DNA of 64,000 nt from Desulfurivibrio sp044068515 (GTDB taxonomy: Bacteria > Desulfobacterota > Desulfobulbia > Desulfobulbales > Desulfurivibrionaceae), in contig NZ_JBIPKI010000004.1 of NCBI RefSeq assembly GCF_044068515.1, forward strand, positions 1 through 64,000. Direction: 5' to 3'. Below, in pieces: positions 18,260-26,821 of the stretch. Every line of letters starts with the position of its first letter. The stretch's first letter is position 1. The notes under the pieces were generated by a model, which saw nothing but the letters and a program-made list of their open reading frames with translations, did not search any database and had not been told where the DNA came from. A program made the translations under genes and the position numbers.

Positions 18260-19401
18260 CTATCGATTCCTCCCGCACCATGACAGGCCGCGCACAAAGT
18301 TCCGTCGCGGGCCGGCAAACGCATGTTTTTTTCCGGTTTAAGTTCGCTTAGCGGCCTCATTGCCAGGCTATAATCCGGCACCCCGAGGCGGAAATTTCTC
18401 CTGGTGGTTCTGACTCCGGATCGGGTCATTCTTTCATATCTCTGCACCAGTTCCGGCGGCAGTTGCTCCTCGTCGTAGCGGATACCGGCCGGGGCTCCGG
18501 CGGGGAAAACCCCTTGCTGGTGGGGATTATGGCAGGTGGAGCAGGAAATTCGCTCCCGTTCGTCCAGGGGCAGAACAACCCCGTGCCGCTGCTCCGCTTC
18601 CCGCCGGGCGGCGGCCACCGTTTCCGGGGGCTGCTCCAGGTGTTCGGCGGCGCCGGCATGGGGGGTGAGCAGATGGCAGCCGATGCAGATCACCGACATA
18701 TCCTTGCGCAGGTGATATTGCCGATCCTTGAATTCCTCCCGGGGATCCAGGGTCTTGCTGTGGCAGAAAAGACAGCGGCGCGGCTCGATCTCGCCGTTGC
18801 TGAGCTGGCCTTCGTGGGGGTTGTAGCTTTCGACATCGGCGGCCAGGTGGCAGGCATAGCAAAAATTGAGCAGCTCCGAACGGGGCCCGAGCGGTTCGCT
18901 TTCGGCAGGAACCGGGCGCAGAAAGTTGATCTTCGTCCGGCGGTCCCGCAAGCGGCAGGCGGGAACATGGTCGTGGCAGGTCAGGCAACTGAGGGCGCCC
19001 TGGTCATCCAGGGGAAAGCCGGCCGGAATATCCACCTTGGCCTCGTTAAAGGTACCGACGGGGTGGGGCTCCCGGCTGGCCCGGCCCCGGCTGTGACATA
19101 TCGTGCAGAGGGTGTTCTGATCGCCCCGGAGATAAAGCTCGTCCCGGGTCGGCGTATTTTGGTGACAGGCCGCGCAGGCGTCGGCCCGCCAGTGAGGATC
19201 TTCCAGGTAAAATTCAACGCCAAAGAGCTGCTCCAAGGCGGCCTCCTCGCTCGGGGCGGCGGTCGTCAAAGCCGGCGCCTGGCCCGGCAGCAAAACCAGC
19301 CCCAGGACCAGAACCCCAGCCGCCGCCAACCAGGCGGCGGGGCCTACCCCCCCCCCATCCCGTGGCCAGCTTCCTTTGCTTATCCCTTGCTGCTGTTTCA
19401 T
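18256..19401 (-). CDS. Octahaem c-type cytochrome, periplasmic
   Basis: A 381-residue exported protein with eight CXXCH motifs (CAACH, CTICH, CLTCH, CYACH, CLFCH, CIGCH, CSTCH, CAACH). The signal peptide runs over AAWLAAAGVLVLGLVLL and should be cleaved after QAPA; there is no lipobox. ATG 19401 is used because AAGGAG lies ten bases upstream and the previous gene ends 14 bases earlier; the frame itself stays open to 19452. The stop overlaps the start of the membrane-anchored cytochrome as ATGA. A soluble periplasmic carrier between the inner-membrane complex and the outer-membrane conduit fits its position, but direction and partners are inferred. Confidence 0.88.
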   Translation of the reverse strand: MKQQQGISKGSWPRDGGGVGPAAWLAAAGVLVLGLVLLPGQAPALTTAAPSEEAALEQLFGVEFYLEDPHWRADACAACHQNTPTRDELYLRGDQNTLCTICHSRGRASREPHPVGTFNEAKVDIPAGFPLDDQGALSCLTCHDHVPACRLRDRRTKINFLRPVPAESEPLGPRSELLNFCYACHLAADVESYNPHEGQLSNGEIEPRRCLFCHSKTLDPREEFKDRQYHLRKDMSVICIGCHLLTPHAGAAEHLEQPPETVAAARREAEQRHGVVLPLDERERISCSTCHNPHQQGVFPAGAPAGIRYDEEQLPPELVQRYERMTRSGVRTTRRNFRLGVPDYSLAMRPLSELKPEKNMRLPARDGTLCAACHGAGGIDR

Positions 19402-19415
19402 CCGGCCCACTCTCC

Positions 19416-20006
19416 TTAAAATCTTCGCCTGCCGCTGTGGCAGTCGATGCAAAAATTGGCGGTATGGCAGGCATTACAGGAAGCCGGGTCCGCCTGAGCC
19501 TCGATGCCGTGGAAATAACGGTAGGGCCGGGGATGAACCACCTTCAGAACCGTATCCCTGCGGGTATGGCAATCGGCGCAAAAAACCGGGTTGTTATGGC
19601 AAGCCACGCAGGTCTGGCGATCGTTACGGGCTTCCAGGCCGTGATGCCTGGTCCAGTCGTGGATATGGGTGGGAGGCCGGATGGCATCCATGTCGGTGTG
19701 GCAGGCCAGGCATTGGTAGGGGGCCTTGCGGTCCCTGGTTTCACTGTCCACGTGGCAGTAGTGGCAGATCGCCAGCTGGCCGAAGAGGGATTCCCTTGAC
19801 TCGGCGAAGACTTCGGGAAATTCCCGTTCCTCCAGGGTGGTGAAATAATGGCAATCCATGCAGCCGAAGCCGTGTTCCACCAGACTGTCCACATGAACGT
19901 CATGGTCGAACAGCTGGGCCGGGGTCCGCGAAATCAGCCCGGCGCAACCGGCGATGGCCAGCAGGGAGAAAAACAGCAGGGCCAGATTTTTGGGAGAACG
20001 GTTCAT
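19416..20006 (-). CDS. Heptahaem c-type cytochrome lipoprotein, periplasmic arm of the porin conduit (OmaB-like role)
   Basis: A 196-residue lipoprotein with signal LALLFFSLLAIAGCAG (lipobox AIAGC) and seven CXXCH sites (CMDCH, CHYCH, CLACH, CVACH, CADCH, CNACH, CIDCH), one per about 25 residues. Its size, high haem density and place directly after the porin gene match the periplasmic cytochrome of Geobacter porin-cytochrome complexes (OmaB, about eight haems), which docks into the barrel from inside. The reading frame opens at 20096, but ATG 20006 after AAAAGG gives a proper lipoprotein signal. Sequence homology to OmaB itself was not tested. Confidence 0.85.
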   Translation of the reverse strand: MNRSPKNLALLFFSLLAIAGCAGLISRTPAQLFDHDVHVDSLVEHGFGCMDCHYFTTLEEREFPEVFAESRESLFGQLAICHYCHVDSETRDRKAPYQCLACHTDMDAIRPPTHIHDWTRHHGLEARNDRQTCVACHNNPVFCADCHTRRDTVLKVVHPRPYRYFHGIEAQADPASCNACHTANFCIDCHSGRRRF

Positions 20007-20104
20007 GGGCCAACCTTTTGTCTGCTCGGTAAAAAGCTGCTTCCTGGCCGGTCCACCGTCGCTGAAGCTTGGTTTTCGCGGAGCATGGGAAGTCATGGTG
20101 CTTT

Positions 20105-21412
20105 TTACCTTGATGTCTGTTGCCGGGCCCGGCCGAAGGCAAAGCCGAAGAGGTAATCCAGTTTTATCCCGGTGCGAAAATCATTTTTGAACTCGGGATT
20201 GTCGCTGCGCTCGAGATAGCCGGCCAGCCGCCAGGTATTGCCGGGCTGATAGCCCACCTCGGCGATCACGCTGCTGGCCCGTTCCCGCTCGCGGAAGGGA
20301 GCGTCGATCTTGACCACCTCCAGGCCCAGTTGGGTAAACCAGGCTTCGGCGGGCCAGTAATTGAGGTTTAAGGCCAGGCCGGTGGCATCCGAGTTGTGGC
20401 TGTCAAAGTGATAAAGCCCTGCATCGAAGCCAACCCCCCACCTTTCCCGGTAATTGCCGCTGATCCCGCCCTTGATGATCCGGCCCTGGCGCCAGGCGCC
20501 GTCGGGCATTTCCATTTCCGTGAAGACGGTCCCCTGGTAAAGGGAGATTTCCGGCCGGAGGTCGTAGGTTATGGTGTACTGGGCCCGATCCTCGCGGCCG
20601 GTGGAAAAGAGAGAAATGATCAATTCCCGCCCGGCCGGGTAATCTTCCCGGACATCAAAACGGTCGGCCTGAACCACGACCCGCAACTTGGCCGAATAAA
20701 GCAGAAATAAACGGGCGCTCAGTTTGTCCAGGGCCGAATCGGCCGGGTTGTAATCGAGGCTGCCGTCCAGGGCCAGGACCATTTCCTCATCCGCCCGGGG
20801 AAAGAAAAAATCCTTGCCGCCGCCGATCCCGAAGAGTTCCCGATACACCGTACTCCCGTCGCCCTCCCGGGAATAGGAAGCGTTGGCCCGCAGACCCTCG
20901 ATTCCCCGCAGGAAAACCTTGCCGCCGGCCAGGTAGTCTCCGGTATCACGAAATTGACGTTCGAAACGGTCGCTGTGAATTTCCATATAGCGGGGCTGAC
21001 CGGCATAGAGGGAATAGCCCCAGGGCCGGTCGGGGCGCATGGTCAGATGAAGCCCGTCCAGGGTCAGGAAACGGTGGCTTTCCAGGGGAAAACGGCCGAA
21101 CTGGAGGTCGCGGCGGCCTTCGAAGGTGCGATGCTGGCCGTAAAGATAATAAATGCTGGTGGCGGAATCGTTTTCCCGCCACTCGTGGGCGTATTTTCCC
21201 AGCCCATGCAGGGAAAGGTTGGCCAGCGGCAGCCGGTCGACATCAAAGGAAAGATAGTTGACCAGAACGGACTCCTTGATCCCGTCCCGGGTTTCCCGGC
21301 CCTCGAGAGCGGCGCTGTATTTGCCGGTGATTTCAGCCCCGAGGGCGGCCGGTGGGGCCAGCAAGGCCAGAACGAGGAAAAAGCCGCCAATTGTTCGGGC
21401 TGAAATGTTCAT
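20105..21412 (-). CDS. Outer-membrane beta-barrel porin of the cytochrome cluster
   Basis: A 435-residue protein with signal peptide IGGFFLVLALLAPPAALGA and then some 400 residues of alternating polar/hydrophobic strands rich in Tyr, Phe and Arg (for example LLYSAKLRVVVQADRF and LALNLNYWPAEAWF), the look of a barrel with about 20 strands. There is no Cys and no haem motif. It lies between the 9-haem and 7-haem lipoprotein genes, the same arrangement as porin-cytochrome conduits in metal-reducing bacteria (OmbB/OmcB, MtrB/MtrC types), where the barrel holds the haem wire through the outer membrane. The start shares a base with the upstream stop (TGATG). Confidence 0.85.
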   Translation of the reverse strand: MNISARTIGGFFLVLALLAPPAALGAEITGKYSAALEGRETRDGIKESVLVNYLSFDVDRLPLANLSLHGLGKYAHEWRENDSATSIYYLYGQHRTFEGRRDLQFGRFPLESHRFLTLDGLHLTMRPDRPWGYSLYAGQPRYMEIHSDRFERQFRDTGDYLAGGKVFLRGIEGLRANASYSREGDGSTVYRELFGIGGGKDFFFPRADEEMVLALDGSLDYNPADSALDKLSARLFLLYSAKLRVVVQADRFDVREDYPAGRELIISLFSTGREDRAQYTITYDLRPEISLYQGTVFTEMEMPDGAWRQGRIIKGGISGNYRERWGVGFDAGLYHFDSHNSDATGLALNLNYWPAEAWFTQLGLEVVKIDAPFRERERASSVIAEVGYQPGNTWRLAGYLERSDNPEFKNDFRTGIKLDYLFGFAFGRARQQTSR

Positions 21413-23844
21413 CAGAACCTCGCCAGGTCTGCCATGCTCAATTCCAGCAGGGCGGCGGCGTAGGGATAGTTATGGACCCCGAAGCTGCCGTCCCGCATGA
21501 CAAAAAAGTAGTTGTAGGCTGCCCGGTTGATCGCCGTCAATTGCTCTTCGGTGAGAGATGTCACCGATCCGTAGTTGTGGGAAATCGCCGAATCCGGGGC
21601 CCGGCCGAGAATTTGATTGATTCTGAGCTGCAGGGCCTCGAGGCTGGCCAGGATTTCCGTGGTCTTGCCGTCATAATCAAAGCGGTTGCCGGTGGCGGGC
21701 AGGGCCAGGGGCCCCTGGTGGCAGTCGGCGGTGGAGCAGCCGATGATGGTGTAATCGGTCCCGGTGAAGATATCCTCTCCTGCGAAAAGACGGCGCTGAT
21801 GGGTGGTCACCGGTTCGCCCTCGTGTTCGGCGATCATGTGACACCTGACGCACTTGTCCGGCACCGTCCGCAGCCCGTGGGTCAGGCCCCCAAGCTCCCG
21901 GCCGTAGGTAAATCCTCCGATGCCCTCCATCATTTCAGCCTGGTTGCCGTGGAGATCCTCCCCCACCGCCGGCAGCATAAAAAAAGCGTTATGGCAGCTG
22001 TAGCAAACGCCCGACATCCCGGCATCAAAGGTCAGGGTCTGGAAGTCTTCCGCTCCCCCGTTGGTTTTCAGGCGGACGGAAACCTCGCCGGCTACCCGCA
22101 GCTGAAATGGGTGGCCGCTTTCCCCGTGGGGATCGTGACAGACCACACAGGTAATCCCTTCCGGCTCATCGATATCGGCCGGCACCAGGTTTTTATTGTG
22201 CATCCGCCCGATAAAATACTGGCCGACATGACAGTTGTAGCAGGGGTCGGTGTCGGCAACCCGGACCCGGCCCTCGCGAACCCGGTGGGCATCGACATGA
22301 AGGTCGCCCTCCCAACCGTAAAAATAGTCGCGCCCTTCAATCTGCTGATCCGGGTCGATATTATGACAGGCCATGCAGGGCCCTTGGGCCAGGGTGGCCC
22401 GATAGTCGTGCTGGAAACCGCTGCTGGGAGGAGGAGTGCCGGCCCCCCCGGGACCGTGGCAGGATTCACAGGAAACCCCGGTGAGATGAGGGGCGGCGGC
22501 GGCCGCCGCCGCGGGCTCGTTCCAGTCAGTGATAAAATCGTCGAAGCCAAAAGCCTCTGGATAATCATCAATCACGTTGCCGGTGCGATCGGCAAAGAGA
22601 AAACCGGTGGTATGACAGTTAAGGCAAACGGTGTTGTTCCTCTCCAGCGGGGAAAGATTGGCAAAGGCCTTGGCATGGTTGGTTTGGCTCCAGGGACCGA
22701 CGATGTCCCGGAGAATCGGGCGCCCGTAAATATCCAGAAGCTGATCAAAGGGCTCGATGTCGATCCCATCGTGACAGAACTGGCAGTAGTTGCGAATAGC
22801 GCCGCTTTGCTCGGCATAACTGTAACTGCCGGCCGTAACGGTGATCGCCGCCGTCTCGCTGACAAAAGCGTTGCTGGCGGTCAGGGTAATTTCATACCGG
22901 CCCACCTGTTGGGGAATCAGTTCAACCCGGGAACCCGAGCCGCTCAGCAGGGAACTGTCCCCCGCCGGCCGGGCCGTGATCTGCCAATCAAAGGTCGTGT
23001 AGTCGTGGCCGCTGATATCCTGGCGGCGGGCTTGCAGCATCACCCGCTCACCCACTTGGACAATATTGATCCCCCGGGCCGAATCGGCTATCGGGTTGCC
23101 GGTCGGATCCATGATTTTCGGGGCATCGACGTAACCATCCCAGGCCGGTTCAATCAAGGGCAGGGGGTGGGGCAAAGCGGTGGGGGGGATCAGCTCGAAG
23201 ACCACGATAAAGGAAGAAAAACCGGCAAAGGCGGCGGTCAGCACAGCCCGGTCTTCCGACACGGTGGCACTCAAAATCTCGCCGTTGCGCAGCAACCGCA
23301 GATCGGCGGGTTCTATGCCCGCCTGGGCAACCACCTTGTTGCGGTAGGGAAAACAGGCAGAGACCAGGCCGGCGCCGTTATTGACGACCTGGCCGTTGCG
23401 GTCAAGAAGGGTAAGCGTAAAAAGGTTGCCGGCGGGAAAAAGATTTCCCTGGAAAGGGTCGGGAGGATTGGGATCCAGAACAATCCGCAGCCGGCCGCCG
23501 GCCGCCTCGTTCATGCCTTCCGCCTTGATAACCAAACCGCTGAAATCGCCGCTGCCGACAAAATCAACTACGCCGGCGGCGCTGACCGGGGCAGTGGCTT
23601 CCTGTATCTGGGTAGGACTGGTGCTGCCGGGCGGAACAACAATCCCCGGACCGTCGCTTTCGCCCCCGCAGGAAACCAGCAGGGCCGCGAAAAAAACGGT
23701 CATCATTGAAAAAAACAAATAAGGGAAGGAACGAGGGGAGAATACTGCTTGAGGGGTAGGGGTAACGGACTTTGAAGGGAAGTAAGGGGGCGAACCGGTC
23801 TCTGACCGGAAACGCCCGCGGCGTTTCCAGAGTATAAATATCAT
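21412..23844 (-). CDS. Nonahaem outer-surface cytochrome lipoprotein with PKD-like domain (OmcB-like role)
   Basis: An 810-residue protein, first gene of the cluster. A lipobox (FFAALLVSCGG) predicts a lipid anchor. Residues of about 65-355 are beta-rich and haem-free, with a PKD/Ig-like segment (VGRYEITLTASNAFVSETAAITVTAG at its end). The remainder has eight CXXCH sites (CQFCH, CLNCH, CESCH, CMACH, CYNCH, CVVCH, CYSCH, CVRCH) and one CX4CH (CSTADCH). ATG 23844 has GAGGAGG upstream but gives an unusually long 46-residue tail before the signal core; MM at 23706 would be a normal lipoprotein start but lacks a ribosome site. By size, anchor and partner genes it resembles the exposed cytochrome of porin-cytochrome conduits, which hands electrons to extracellular acceptors. 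Confidence 0.86.
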   Translation of the reverse strand: MIFILWKRRGRFRSETGSPPYFPSKSVTPTPQAVFSPRSFPYLFFSMMTVFFAALLVSCGGESDGPGIVVPPGSTSPTQIQEATAPVSAAGVVDFVGSGDFSGLVIKAEGMNEAAGGRLRIVLDPNPPDPFQGNLFPAGNLFTLTLLDRNGQVVNNGAGLVSACFPYRNKVVAQAGIEPADLRLLRNGEILSATVSEDRAVLTAAFAGFSSFIVVFELIPPTALPHPLPLIEPAWDGYVDAPKIMDPTGNPIADSARGINIVQVGERVMLQARRQDISGHDYTTFDWQITARPAGDSSLLSGSGSRVELIPQQVGRYEITLTASNAFVSETAAITVTAGSYSYAEQSGAIRNYCQFCHDGIDIEPFDQLLDIYGRPILRDIVGPWSQTNHAKAFANLSPLERNNTVCLNCHTTGFLFADRTGNVIDDYPEAFGFDDFITDWNEPAAAAAAAPHLTGVSCESCHGPGGAGTPPPSSGFQHDYRATLAQGPCMACHNIDPDQQIEGRDYFYGWEGDLHVDAHRVREGRVRVADTDPCYNCHVGQYFIGRMHNKNLVPADIDEPEGITCVVCHDPHGESGHPFQLRVAGEVSVRLKTNGGAEDFQTLTFDAGMSGVCYSCHNAFFMLPAVGEDLHGNQAEMMEGIGGFTYGRELGGLTHGLRTVPDKCVRCHMIAEHEGEPVTTHQRRLFAGEDIFTGTDYTIIGCSTADCHQGPLALPATGNRFDYDGKTTEILASLEALQLRINQILGRAPDSAISHNYGSVTSLTEEQLTAINRAAYNYFFVMRDGSFGVHNYPYAAALLELSMADLARF

Positions 23845-23908
23845 TAATCAACCCCTCCTCAAAAACATTGGCGTGCCAACTGCCGACGCCCTGGCCAAAA
23901 CATAACCC

Positions 23909-23923
23909 GGCTGATAATCAGCC
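23909..23923. promoter_or_regulatory. Palindrome just downstream of the cytochrome operon promoter, possible operator
   Basis: GGCTGA-TAA-TCAGCC is a perfect 6-base inverted repeat lying about 4-18 bases after the predicted start of transcription on the minus strand. It may bind a regulator or form a small 5' hairpin. No regulator gene lies beside the operon. Confidence 0.35.
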
Positions 23924-23933
23924 TTGAAGAATA

Positions 23934-23963
23934 GCTATAGGGAAAAGGTAAAGTTGTTGTCAA
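23934..23963 (-). promoter_or_regulatory. Sigma-70 type promoter for the cytochrome/porin operon
   Basis: On the minus strand TTGACA (23963-23958), an 18-base spacer and TATAGC (23939-23934). Transcription would start near 23927, about 80 bases before the ATG at 23844. The surrounding 24.0-23.85 kb is AT-rich and otherwise empty of genes. Confidence 0.5.
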
Positions 23964-24122
23964 CATTAAAAAAATTCTCATAAACAGAGAAAAATGGTTC
24001 TTACACTCCCCATGTCTTTAAAAAAAAAACCGGGTGACAGGAAGTTAGTTGACCATACTCTTTGTAAAAAAAATTTACATTTTTCTGCTTCGTATTAAAA
24101 AACCGCAAAAAAATGGTTATTC

Positions 24123-25262
24123 TTACTGTGATTCGCGAGCCGTCTCCAGCTCACCGATTACCGTGTCGTGGAATAACGGGCGAAATTTTTTTATTTTTTG
24201 ATTGCTGCGGCAGGGGTGCACCCGGTTGCTCAACAGCACCATTACCAACTCCCGGCGGGGATCAATCCAGAAGGAGGTGCCGGTGAAGCCCAGGTGCCCG
24301 ATGCTCCGGGGGGAAAGATAGCGACCGGCGGATGAGTGCCGGGATGAAGGGGTATCCACTCCCAAGGCCCAGGTATCCTGATTCTGCTGGTTTTGCCGCT
24401 CAAAGCAGGATAGCAGAACATCCCGGGCCAGGCGCGGTTTCTTCCCTCCTTTTATTTCTTGGCCCAACCAATTATCGAGCAAAAAACAAACCAGAGCCGA
24501 GACCGCCCCGATATCACCAAACAGACCGGCATGACCGGCCACTCCACCCAGCAGGGCGCAGTTTTCATCGCTCACCTCTCCATCGAGCAACCGCTGGCGC
24601 CAGAGACAGTATTCACCACGAGCGTACACGCCGGCCCGGATGTTGCCCCGGGGGTTGAAAAAAAGTCTATCCCCCAAGCCCAGTGGTTCATAAATTGCTG
24701 CCCGGAGATACTCGGCCAGGTTTTGCCCGCTTTGCTTTTCGACAATAAAACCGGCCAGGATATAGCCAAGATCGCTGTAAAGCGATTGCCGGCCCGGAGG
24801 ATGAACCAGGGGATGGTCAAGAATTATCCGCAATACCTCCCTTTTGACCTGATCCGGATCCTTTTGGTCAACCAGGGAAAAGAGGGGGAGATAAGACGCC
24901 AGACCGGCCCTGTGACCCATCAGATCCCGCAAGCTTATCTCTCTTTTGTCGCCGGGAACCTTGGTTTGCAGCAAGTCTTCCATTTTTTGGCTAAAATTTA
25001 TTCTGGCCTCCCCCATTAAGGAGACCAGGGCCGGCAAGGTAGCCAGGGGTTTGGTCAGCGAGGCCAGATCATAAATAGTGGCGGGATCCACCAATTTCCC
25101 CGCTTCATAAGAAGTGCTGCCATAACAGGATATCATCCCTTGTCGGGAGCTTCCCAGGCCCTGAAAAACCGAGCTGGCAGCTCCCGGAAAAATCCCTTGG
25201 CTGATCGCGTTGCGGAAAATTTTTTCTAACATTTTGTTTTGCTGTGAAAAAAAATTGCTCAC
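24123..25262 (-). CDS. Serine hydrolase, class C beta-lactamase/penicillin-binding fold
   Basis: A 379-residue protein of the beta-lactamase superfamily (COG1680 type). The catalytic SxxK is SLTK (Ser68/Lys71 from the start used), the second motif is YSDLGY in the position of YxN, and the third is HLGFTG near the C-terminus. There is no signal peptide, which points to a cytoplasmic esterase- or peptidase-like enzyme rather than a resistance enzyme. The start used is GTG 25262; ATG 25232 (MLEKIFRN) ten codons later is an equal candidate, and neither has a strong ribosome site. Base composition is clearly more AT-rich than the cytochrome genes. It diverges from dnaN; substrate is unknown. Confidence 0.85.
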   Translation of the reverse strand: MSNFFSQQNKMLEKIFRNAISQGIFPGAASSVFQGLGSSRQGMISCYGSTSYEAGKLVDPATIYDLASLTKPLATLPALVSLMGEARINFSQKMEDLLQTKVPGDKREISLRDLMGHRAGLASYLPLFSLVDQKDPDQVKREVLRIILDHPLVHPPGRQSLYSDLGYILAGFIVEKQSGQNLAEYLRAAIYEPLGLGDRLFFNPRGNIRAGVYARGEYCLWRQRLLDGEVSDENCALLGGVAGHAGLFGDIGAVSALVCFLLDNWLGQEIKGGKKPRLARDVLLSCFERQNQQNQDTWALGVDTPSSRHSSAGRYLSPRSIGHLGFTGTSFWIDPRRELVMVLLSNRVHPCRSNQKIKKFRPLFHDTVIGELETARESQ

Positions 25263-25605
25263 CGCTTTTATTTACCTATTTTTATTTGTTTTTTTCCGTT
25301 TTTCCGGTACAATTGTGCGATTCTTTCCCTTAATTTTTACCGATTCGAAAAGCAAGGGAAAAAGGGGGTATGGCTTCTTGCCAACAGGTAACCAACAAAA
25401 CCTCTACCATCCGATGTTGACAGGCTGTTGAAAAGTTGTTCATAGCTGGAAAAGCCGTTTGTCCCTTTTTTTTCCAAACCGCCTTTATTGAAAAATAAAT
25501 TAAGGGATTTATCGGTTTAGCTCACAAATCAACAATCCAACACCTTTAATAATCATAATATCTTTTTATCTCTTTATTCTTATTTTTTAGCAAAAGGACG
25601 CTGCC
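25263..25605. other. AT-rich intergenic region between divergent serine hydrolase and dnaN
   Basis: A 343-base stretch with several runs of T and A, no plausible gene, and a candidate plus-strand promoter (25417-25446). It marks the point where transcription switches from leftward (10.5-25.3 kb) to rightward (25.6-36.2 kb). TGTTGAAAA at 25427-25435 resembles a degenerate DnaA box, but no good match to TTATCCACA was found, so calling it an origin is not supported. Confidence 0.5.
25417..25446 (+). promoter_or_regulatory. Candidate promoter for dnaN
   Basis: TTGACA at 25417-25422, an 18-base spacer and CATAGC at 25441-25446. The -10 is weak but resembles the TATAGC boxes elsewhere in the window. 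The leader to ATG 25606 would be about 150 bases. Confidence 0.35.
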
Positions 25606-26736
25606 ATGACACTAGCCCTCAATGTTCCCCGTCCCGAATTTCTGGCCGGCCTGGCCGCCTTGCAGAATATAACCGGTAAAAAAGGAACTCTGGCAGTTCT
25701 GGCCAACATTTTGCTGGAAGCGGACCAGGAAGGGCTATTAATGACGGCTACCGATCTGGAAGTAGGGATTCGCTGCCAGGTCCCGGCGGAAATTATTTCC
25801 CCCGGCAGGATAACTCTGCCGGCCAGAAAGCTTTTTGAGCTGGTACGCGAATCGGAAGAAAGTCATATTCACTTGGAAGAACAGGAAAACTTCTGGGTCA
25901 GAATAAGTGCCCAGGCCAGTGATTGCCGCTTGGCCGGGATTGGAGCCGACGAATTTCCCACCTTTCCCCCTTACCGGGAAGACAACATGGTTACCGTTTC
26001 TTCCCGTTTGATGAACAACCTGATCGACAAAACCATCTATTCCGTTGCCCAGGAGGGAGAGAACAATTTCAATCTGGCCGGTCTTCTCCTGGAAAGAGAG
26101 AGTATTGAAGAAGATCATTTTCTGCGGATGGTATCCTCGGATGGTCACCGCCTCTCAATGATGGAGGGCAAGGTCGAAGGGGATTTGAGTCCCATTCCCC
26201 AGGACCGGGTTATTCTGATTCCCCGCAAAGGGGCCCAGGAAATAAGAAAATTATGCGAAGAAGCGGACAGCCTTTTCCTGGGGGTCGAAGAAAAACAGGT
26301 GGTGGTTAAAGCCGGAGTTTTTATTCTGGTTATTCGTTTGATGAGTGGTGATTTTCCCGATTACAAGGGTATTGTTAAAGCTATCAACAAAGCTAAATAT
26401 ATAACCGTGAACAGAAAAATCATGATGCATTCTCTGAAAAGAGTAAACATCTTTACCGAAGATCGTTTTAATGCGGTCAGCTTTGTCATTGAAAACAACA
26501 AAATAACTCTTTCATCACAAAATATGGATTACGGCAGCGCCAAAGAGGATATCACCGTAGAATATGAAGGAGACACCATGCAACTGGGTTTTAATGGCAA
26601 GTATTTTTATGAATCATTACAGGTAATGGAAAGTGAAAATATAAAAGCATATATAAACTCGGAAGAAAGCCCCTGTCTTATTCAGGGAGATAAAGATCCC
26701 GGATATCTCAGTATTATAATGCCAATGAAACTCTGA
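25606..26736 (+). CDS. dnaN: DNA polymerase III sliding clamp, beta subunit
   Basis: A 376-residue protein of normal DnaN length, made of three similar clamp domains of about 120 residues; the dimer encircles DNA and holds the replicative polymerase. Landmarks are the N-terminal LAALQNITGKKGTLAVLANILLEA stretch (first 50 residues), the FPTFPPYRE region near 125 and the C-terminal GYLSIIMPMKL, where the hydrophobic M-P-M-(K/R)-L end forms part of the protein-binding cleft. An AAAGGA ribosome site precedes ATG 25606. Codon use is more AT-rich than in gyrB and gyrA just downstream, most strongly in the last 300 bases. dnaA and recF, its usual neighbours, are absent on both sides. Confidence 0.96.
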   Translation: MTLALNVPRPEFLAGLAALQNITGKKGTLAVLANILLEADQEGLLMTATDLEVGIRCQVPAEIISPGRITLPARKLFELVRESEESHIHLEEQENFWVRISAQASDCRLAGIGADEFPTFPPYREDNMVTVSSRLMNNLIDKTIYSVAQEGENNFNLAGLLLERESIEEDHFLRMVSSDGHRLSMMEGKVEGDLSPIPQDRVILIPRKGAQEIRKLCEEADSLFLGVEEKQVVVKAGVFILVIRLMSGDFPDYKGIVKAINKAKYITVNRKIMMHSLKRVNIFTEDRFNAVSFVIENNKITLSSQNMDYGSAKEDITVEYEGDTMQLGFNGKYFYESLQVMESENIKAYINSEESPCLIQGDKDPGYLSIIMPMKL

Positions 26737-26821
26737 GCTAAGTGATGCTTTAAGTAAATAAGACAATTATTGTTCCAGTTGTAAAAAAATAAAAACCAAT
26801 GGATTAAAGACTTTGAGCGAG

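Noticed and set aside
10563..20006. Cytochrome cluster as a nitrite reductase (NrfHA) or sulfite-reducing octahaem operon
   Set aside because: No CXXCK or other catalytic haem motif was seen, and the presence of a porin with flanking lipoproteins points to transfer across the outer membrane instead.
21352..23709. Long plus-strand open frame (about 785 codons) opposite the 9-haem lipoprotein gene
   Set aside because: It is the complement of a GC-rich gene with clear CXXCH motifs and a lipobox; the plus-strand translation has no recognisable domain, ribosome site or signal.
23845..24122. Second possible origin or small RNA in the AT-rich gap before the cytochrome operon
   Set aside because: Apart from the operon promoter and one palindrome I see only A/T runs; no box cluster, no stable long hairpin.
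24123..25262. Serine hydrolase as an antibiotic-resistance beta-lactamase
   Set aside because: No signal peptide and a YSD rather than YxN second motif; it fits the broad esterase/peptidase group of the superfamily.
25417..25605. Chromosomal origin with DnaA boxes
   Set aside because: Only degenerate matches such as TGTTGAAAA are present; no cluster of TTATCCACA-like boxes and no dnaA gene nearby.
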